This document shows positions 9,801 to 10,984 of a stretch of DNA of 10,984 bases, in pieces. The notes under the pieces were generated by a model. That model searched no databases. It saw only the letters and a program-made list of their open reading frames with translations, and was not told where the DNA came from. Position 1 is the first letter of the stretch. Each line of letters begins with the position of its first letter. Source of the DNA: Phoronis ovalis (taxonomy: Eukaryota; Phoronida; Phoronidae); contig JAOXYB010019538.1 of NCBI GenBank assembly GCA_028565635.1, positions 4,032 to 15,015 on the forward strand, given 5' to 3'. The translations under genes were made by a program, and so were the position numbers.

Positions 9801-10878
9801 TTTTTTTTTGTTTAACCTTGTTTGCTCTTAGAAATAATAGAGCTGTTCATCTGTACATAATTTGCTTTTTAATGAAGAGGTTTAAATTCTTTCCTGTAAT
9901 TTTGATTACAAATGAATTTGCTATTAATATTGTACCTGCTGGATACTTTAATCTTGTAAAATGCACAACTGCTGCCTCCCAGTGGAGAATGGTGTACTAA
10001 CACTGTAAAAGATTGTTAACTTAGCTAGATATTTCTCTGCCACACAGTGAAATTAAAATCTAATAGTTGTGTTAATTAATATTGATAAAGTTAGCTTATT
10101 ATTGCAATTATTACAGTCTTCTTAATGCATTATATTGTAGCTGAAGAAAAGTGCTGGCCAGTTACGGATACGACCACATAAGGTTATTAATAAAGAAGAT
10201 GAAGAAATAGAAGTGTACTCCTCTGTTGATTGTAAAGGAATTGTGGGGAATGATGGGAGACATTATATACTGGATCTTCTCAGAACCTTTCCTCCGGATC
10301 TAAACTTTTTACCTGGTAAAGTTTGATTTTCAGGACTTTCCTCTGCAAAAATTGTTATAAACAGCATAAAAATATAATTATGGTTGGACAAATATGAGAT
10401 TCATATTGATGATTTTTGTGTAAAGAGCTTAATGAGCTCCAACCTAGCCGAGGAATACTTCAGGTTGTAGCTCAGAGTATGGCTGATAACTGCATGAATA
10501 TCAAAAAATGTTTTTGCAAACTTTTGTTCAAAAGGTTGTTTTAGGTATTAGATATTTATATGCTTGTGTTATCATTATGACAGAAGTCTTTGTTGAAGAC
10601 AAATTTTATAAATAATGCCCCAGATATCATCCCAGTAAAACAAAAGAGCAGAAGGTATTTATTAGTAATTCTCCTTTCATGTTTTAGTTGAAGGAGAAGA
10701 ATTAAGTGACGAAATGAAGTCTCATGGCTTCCCGCGCCAGTTCCGACACAAACTACCATGTTTACGGCAAGAGCTGATAGAAGCCTATGTAGAGTCTCGA
10801 TATATCATGTTTGTGAAACACGCAGCTGTATTGTTCCAACAGTATCGTATGGACAAGGCTGCCAAAGCATCTGAAAAA
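3715..10878 (+). CDS. CLUH: Clustered mitochondria protein (CLUH/clu), partial, 13 spliced exons
   Basis: Thirteen exons join in frame to 574 codons without a stop; the gene is open at both ends. Family knowledge: this cytosolic RNA-binding protein binds mRNAs for nuclear-encoded mitochondrial proteins, and its loss makes mitochondria cluster. Seen in the sequence (fragment numbering): CLU N-terminal ubiquitin-like domain at about 1-75, including [19 protein letters not shown]; linker with DCTPPEYI and [13 protein letters not shown]-like domain at about 160-235 with GFYVNQST and FKKNF; CLU domain at about 240-500 with [90 protein letters not shown]. The human protein is about 1300 residues, so roughly the N-terminal 90 or so residues and the whole C-terminal half (TIF31-like region, TPRs) lie outside. 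There is no frameshift or internal stop, so it looks functional. The family assignment is near certain; the symbol follows the vertebrate name. Confidence 0.97.
3887..5156 (+). other. Intron 1 (1270 nt), no gene seen
   Basis: A GT-AG intron in phase 1 (gtaattg ... acattacag). It is A+T-rich throughout and has a short gtttagttta repeat near 4502. An A+T-rich, imperfect hairpin-prone stretch at about 4676-4762 has TTGCTG near its start and CAGCAA near its end. A 68-codon open frame on the minus strand at 4036-4242 shows no recognisable motif and is not called. I see no transposon ends here. Confidence 0.85.
5157..5297 (+). CDS. CLUH: CLUH exon b: end of the CLU N-terminal domain
   Basis: 141 nt, phase 1 in, phase 1 out, residues 58-105. 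It encodes [19 protein letters not shown], one of the most conserved blocks of the family, then [19 protein letters not shown] and the variable NTILAGDA. The acceptor is cattacag ending at 5156 and the donor is gtatgcc at 5298. Read past the donor, the frame stops within eight codons. Confidence 0.96.
5444..5626 (+). CDS. CLUH: CLUH exon c: conserved linker before the GSKIP-like domain
   Basis: 183 nt, phase 1 in, phase 1 out, residues 105-166. The translation runs [20 protein letters not shown], a proline-rich stretch ([11 protein letters not shown]), then [27 protein letters not shown] and [12 protein letters not shown] are family signatures. The acceptor is gtctttgtag ending at 5443 after a short 146-nt intron; the donor is gtaatat at 5627. 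The frame stays open past the donor to a TGA at 5755-5757, a possible intron-retention product. Confidence 0.96.
5719..5723. repeat. Left target-site duplication (ATAGA)
   Basis: ATAGA lies directly against the outer end of the left inverted terminus and is repeated in the same orientation just outside the right terminus. Confidence 0.7.
5724..5750 (+). repeat. Left terminal inverted repeat, 27 bp
   Basis: Matches the reverse complement of 6449-6475 at 25 of 27 positions. The mismatches are at 5738 and 5747. Beyond 5750 the two arms no longer align without gaps. Confidence 0.82.
6449..6475 (-). repeat. Right terminal inverted repeat, 27 bp
   Basis: Reverse-complement partner of 5724-5750, ending ...TGTTGGGACCATTG on the + strand. 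It lies 142 nt upstream of exon d. Confidence 0.82.
6476..6480. repeat. Right target-site duplication (ATAGA)
   Basis: Direct copy of 5719-5723, touching the outer end of the right terminus. Confidence 0.7.
6617..6701 (+). CDS. CLUH: CLUH exon d: start of the GSKIP-like domain
   Basis: 85 nt, phase 1 in, phase 2 out, residues 166-194. The translation is [20 protein letters not shown] followed by [17 protein letters not shown].....ITAS.RGFY.NQ is the equivalent vertebrate/insect block, so the exon is confidently placed. The acceptor is atttttcag ending at 6616. The donor is the consensus gtaagt at 6702, chosen because CA + G gives the Gln codon of NQST. Confidence 0.95.
6702..7087 (+). other. 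Intron 4 (386 nt), nothing notable
   Basis: A phase-2 intron (gtaagta ... cacttcag). Plain A+T-rich sequence; I see no gene, repeat or structure in it. Confidence 0.85.
7088..7166 (+). CDS. CLUH: CLUH exon e: GSKIP-like domain, middle
   Basis: 79 nt, phase 2 in, phase 0 out, residues 194-220. Its first base completes Gln, then [19 protein letters not shown] and LIDLLNQ. The order STxxxFNPKP...H.SHSL..LL.. is conserved in CLU proteins and corresponds to the helical part of the GSKIP-like domain. The acceptor is cacttcag ending at 7087; the donor is gtatatt at 7167. Confidence 0.95.
7167..7489 (+). other. Intron 5 (323 nt), nothing notable
   Basis: A phase-0 intron (gtatatt ... ttgatttcag). 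A+T-rich, with no supported element. Confidence 0.85.
7490..7640 (+). CDS. CLUH: CLUH exon f: end of the GSKIP-like domain, entry to the CLU domain
   Basis: 151 nt, phase 0 in, phase 1 out, residues 221-271. It encodes [20 protein letters not shown], then [17 protein letters not shown] and [21 protein letters not shown]...LKKR..RHPFER..TPFQ.YSW is diagnostic of the family. The acceptor is gatttcag ending at 7489; the donor is gtgagtg at 7641. A minus-strand open frame over the same bases is a shadow. Confidence 0.96.
7641..8052 (+). other. Intron 6 (412 nt) with a small perfect hairpin
   Basis: A phase-1 intron (gtgagtg ... ttttaatttag). It contains the inverted repeat ACTACAA-gt-TTGTAGT at 7748-7763. 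A looser A+T-rich one lies near 7884-7905. No gene is seen. Confidence 0.8.
8053..8189 (+). CDS. CLUH: CLUH exon g: CLU domain, N-terminal part
   Basis: 137 nt, phase 1 in, phase 0 out, residues 271-316. It encodes [20 protein letters not shown], then [20 protein letters not shown] and ERPIFK. SRLGYEE.IPG.TRDWNEE and ELP.KNLPERL.RER.IFK are near-invariant across animals. The acceptor is taatttag ending at 8052; the donor is gtattta at 8190. Confidence 0.97.
8318..8359. repeat. Stem-loop in intron 7, 15-bp arms
   Basis: Arm 8318-8332 (AAAACTTGTTTAATG) pairs with 8345-8359 at 14 of 15 positions. After one A.C mismatch, GCG (8334-8336) pairs with CGC (8341-8343) around the loop TGAC. The sequences AGACC at 8309-8313 and GGTCT at 8371-8375 could extend the structure asymmetrically. 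It lies in the 282-nt intron between exons g and h, 112 nt upstream of exon h. No function is assigned. Confidence 0.7.
8472..8563 (+). CDS. CLUH: CLUH exon h: CLU domain
   Basis: 92 nt, phase 0 in, phase 2 out, residues 317-347. It encodes [20 protein letters not shown] then [20 protein letters not shown]...AINP.E is a core CLU-domain motif. The acceptor is ccttaaag ending at 8471, a weak pyrimidine tract; Val at the junction matches IFKVxSDF of homologues. The donor is gtaagat at 8564. Confidence 0.96.
8564..8893 (+). other. Intron 8 (330 nt), nothing notable
   Basis: A phase-2 intron (gtaagat ... actttctag). No gene, repeat or structure that I can support. Confidence 0.85.
8894..8996 (+). 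CDS. CLUH: CLUH exon i: CLU domain
   Basis: 103 nt, phase 2 in, phase 0 out, residues 347-381. It encodes [18 protein letters not shown] then [42 protein letters not shown] is a hallmark block. The acceptor is tactttctag ending at 8893; the donor is gtatgtt at 8997. Confidence 0.97.
9124..9244 (+). CDS. CLUH: CLUH exon j: CLU domain
   Basis: 121 nt, phase 0 in, phase 1 out, residues 382-422. It encodes [20 protein letters not shown] then [20 protein letters not shown]. The segment [18 protein letters not shown] is almost unchanged from fly to human. It is separated from exon i by only 127 nt. The acceptor is cctttgtag ending at 9123; the donor is gtaatgt at 9245. Confidence 0.97.
9245..9675 (+). 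other. Intron 10 (431 nt) with a small perfect hairpin
   Basis: A phase-1 intron (gtaatgt ... cccacatag). It holds the inverted repeat ATGCCAA-c-TTGGCAT at 9333-9347 and is otherwise featureless, A+T-rich sequence. Confidence 0.82.
9676..9767 (+). CDS. CLUH: CLUH exon k: CLU domain
   Basis: 92 nt, phase 1 in, phase 0 out, residues 422-452. It encodes [20 protein letters not shown] then [30 protein letters not shown] is strictly conserved in animals. The acceptor is ccacatag ending at 9675; the donor is the consensus gtaagta at 9768. Confidence 0.97.
9768..10140 (+). other. Intron 11 (373 nt), nothing notable
   Basis: A phase-0 intron (gtaagta ... tatattgtag). A 67-codon open frame at 9797-10000 is low-complexity A+T-rich sequence with no recognisable motif. 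Confidence 0.85.
10141..10315 (+). CDS. CLUH: CLUH exon l: CLU domain, C-terminal part
   Basis: 175 nt, phase 0 in, phase 1 out, residues 453-511. It encodes [17 protein letters not shown], the acidic [13 protein letters not shown], and [20 protein letters not shown] with [36 protein letters not shown] is the most recognisable signature of the family. The acceptor is atattgtag ending at 10140; the donor is gtaaagt at 10316. Confidence 0.97.
10316..10687 (+). other. Intron 12 (372 nt) with a stem-loop
   Basis: A phase-1 intron (gtaaagt ... catgttttag). The hairpin at 10433-10474 is its only clear structure. A tRNA-like TAGCTCAGAG string at 10468-10477 overlaps the hairpin's right arm. Confidence 0.82.
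10433..10474. repeat. Stem-loop in intron 12, 13-nt arms
   Basis: TGAGCT (10433-10438) pairs with AGCTCA (10469-10474). After one C/T mismatch, CAACCT (10440-10445) pairs with AGGTTG (10462-10467), leaving a 16-nt loop. The segment is less A+T-rich than its surroundings. No function is assigned. Confidence 0.65.
10688..10878 (+). CDS. CLUH: CLUH exon m: region following the CLU domain
   Basis: 191 nt, phase 1 in, phase 0 out, residues 511-574. It encodes [20 protein letters not shown], then [19 protein letters not shown] and [42 protein letters not shown] is the conserved block here, and the tail after VLFQQ is variable in the family. The acceptor is atgttttag ending at 10687; the donor is gtatgaa at 10879. 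The gene continues beyond the window. Confidence 0.95.
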
Positions 10879-10984
10879 GTATGAATTACAACCTTTAATA
10901 GTAGTGAAAGTTGCTTGCAGAATATAAAAATGTTTTGAAAAGTCATAATTAGAAATGGAACTTGTGGTATCTGGTTGTAGCAAA
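10879..10984 (+). other. Start of intron 13; end not resolved
   Basis: Begins with donor gtatgaa. The last bases, ...ggttgtag then caaa, could be the acceptor and first four bases of another exon at 10981, but the pyrimidine tract is poor and four bases cannot be checked against homologues. Confidence 0.6.

Noticed and set aside
10407-10487. TTGATGA ... CTGA with flanking ATTCAT/ATGAAT, considered as an intronic box C/D snoRNA
   Set aside because: The C box has a poor first base, the terminal stem is asymmetric to the boxes, and a strong internal hairpin occupies the middle. Similar TGATGA/CTGA pairs on the minus strand near 6211-6272 and 7385-7441 have no terminal stem.
10762-10983. Minus-strand open frame over the last exon
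   Set aside because: Antisense shadow of exon m, whose + strand translation is clearly CLUH.

Overview
The window is a piece of animal nuclear DNA. It is strongly A+T-rich, and one conserved gene is broken into many short exons joined by canonical GT-AG introns. There are no bacterial-style operons, ribosome-binding sites or long open frames. The spliced protein is the N-terminal and central part of the clustered mitochondria protein (CLUH in vertebrates, clu in Drosophila, Clu1/TIF31 in yeast), on the + strand. Exon sequence, intron sizes and base composition suggest an invertebrate, perhaps a mollusc or another lophotrochozoan. That placement is inference, not a demonstrated identification.

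Layout. Bases 1-3714 are non-coding and read best as one large intron; the window opens with a textbook donor (GTAAGT) at base 1. Thirteen coding exons follow: 3715-3886, 5157-5297, 5444-5626, 6617-6701, 7088-7166, 7490-7640, 8053-8189, 8472-8563, 8894-8996, 9124-9244, 9676-9767, 10141-10315 and 10688-10878. Every junction keeps the reading frame. Together they make 1722 nt, or 574 codons, with no stop. Both the protein N-terminus and the C-terminal half (TIF31/eIF3-p135-like region and TPR repeats) lie outside the window.

Protein. In order, the exons encode the ubiquitin-like CLU N-terminal domain, a conserved linker, a GSKIP-like domain, the CLU domain and the start of the region after it. 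The family binds mRNAs of nuclear-encoded mitochondrial proteins in the cytosol and is needed for normal mitochondrial distribution.

Non-coding structure. The clearest signal outside the exons is in intron 3. A 752-bp segment (5724-6475) is bounded by 27-bp inverted termini matching at 25 positions, and is flanked on both sides by the direct repeat ATAGA. This is the signature of a non-autonomous DNA transposon (MITE-like), and removing it leaves an intron of about 233 nt. Other points are a probable retroposed 3' end at about 3464-3591, compact hairpins in introns 7 and 12 and in the first intron, and a CRE-plus-TATA cluster at 714-790. I found no evidence of a novel multi-gene system; the window is an ordinary conserved gene with interesting intron content.
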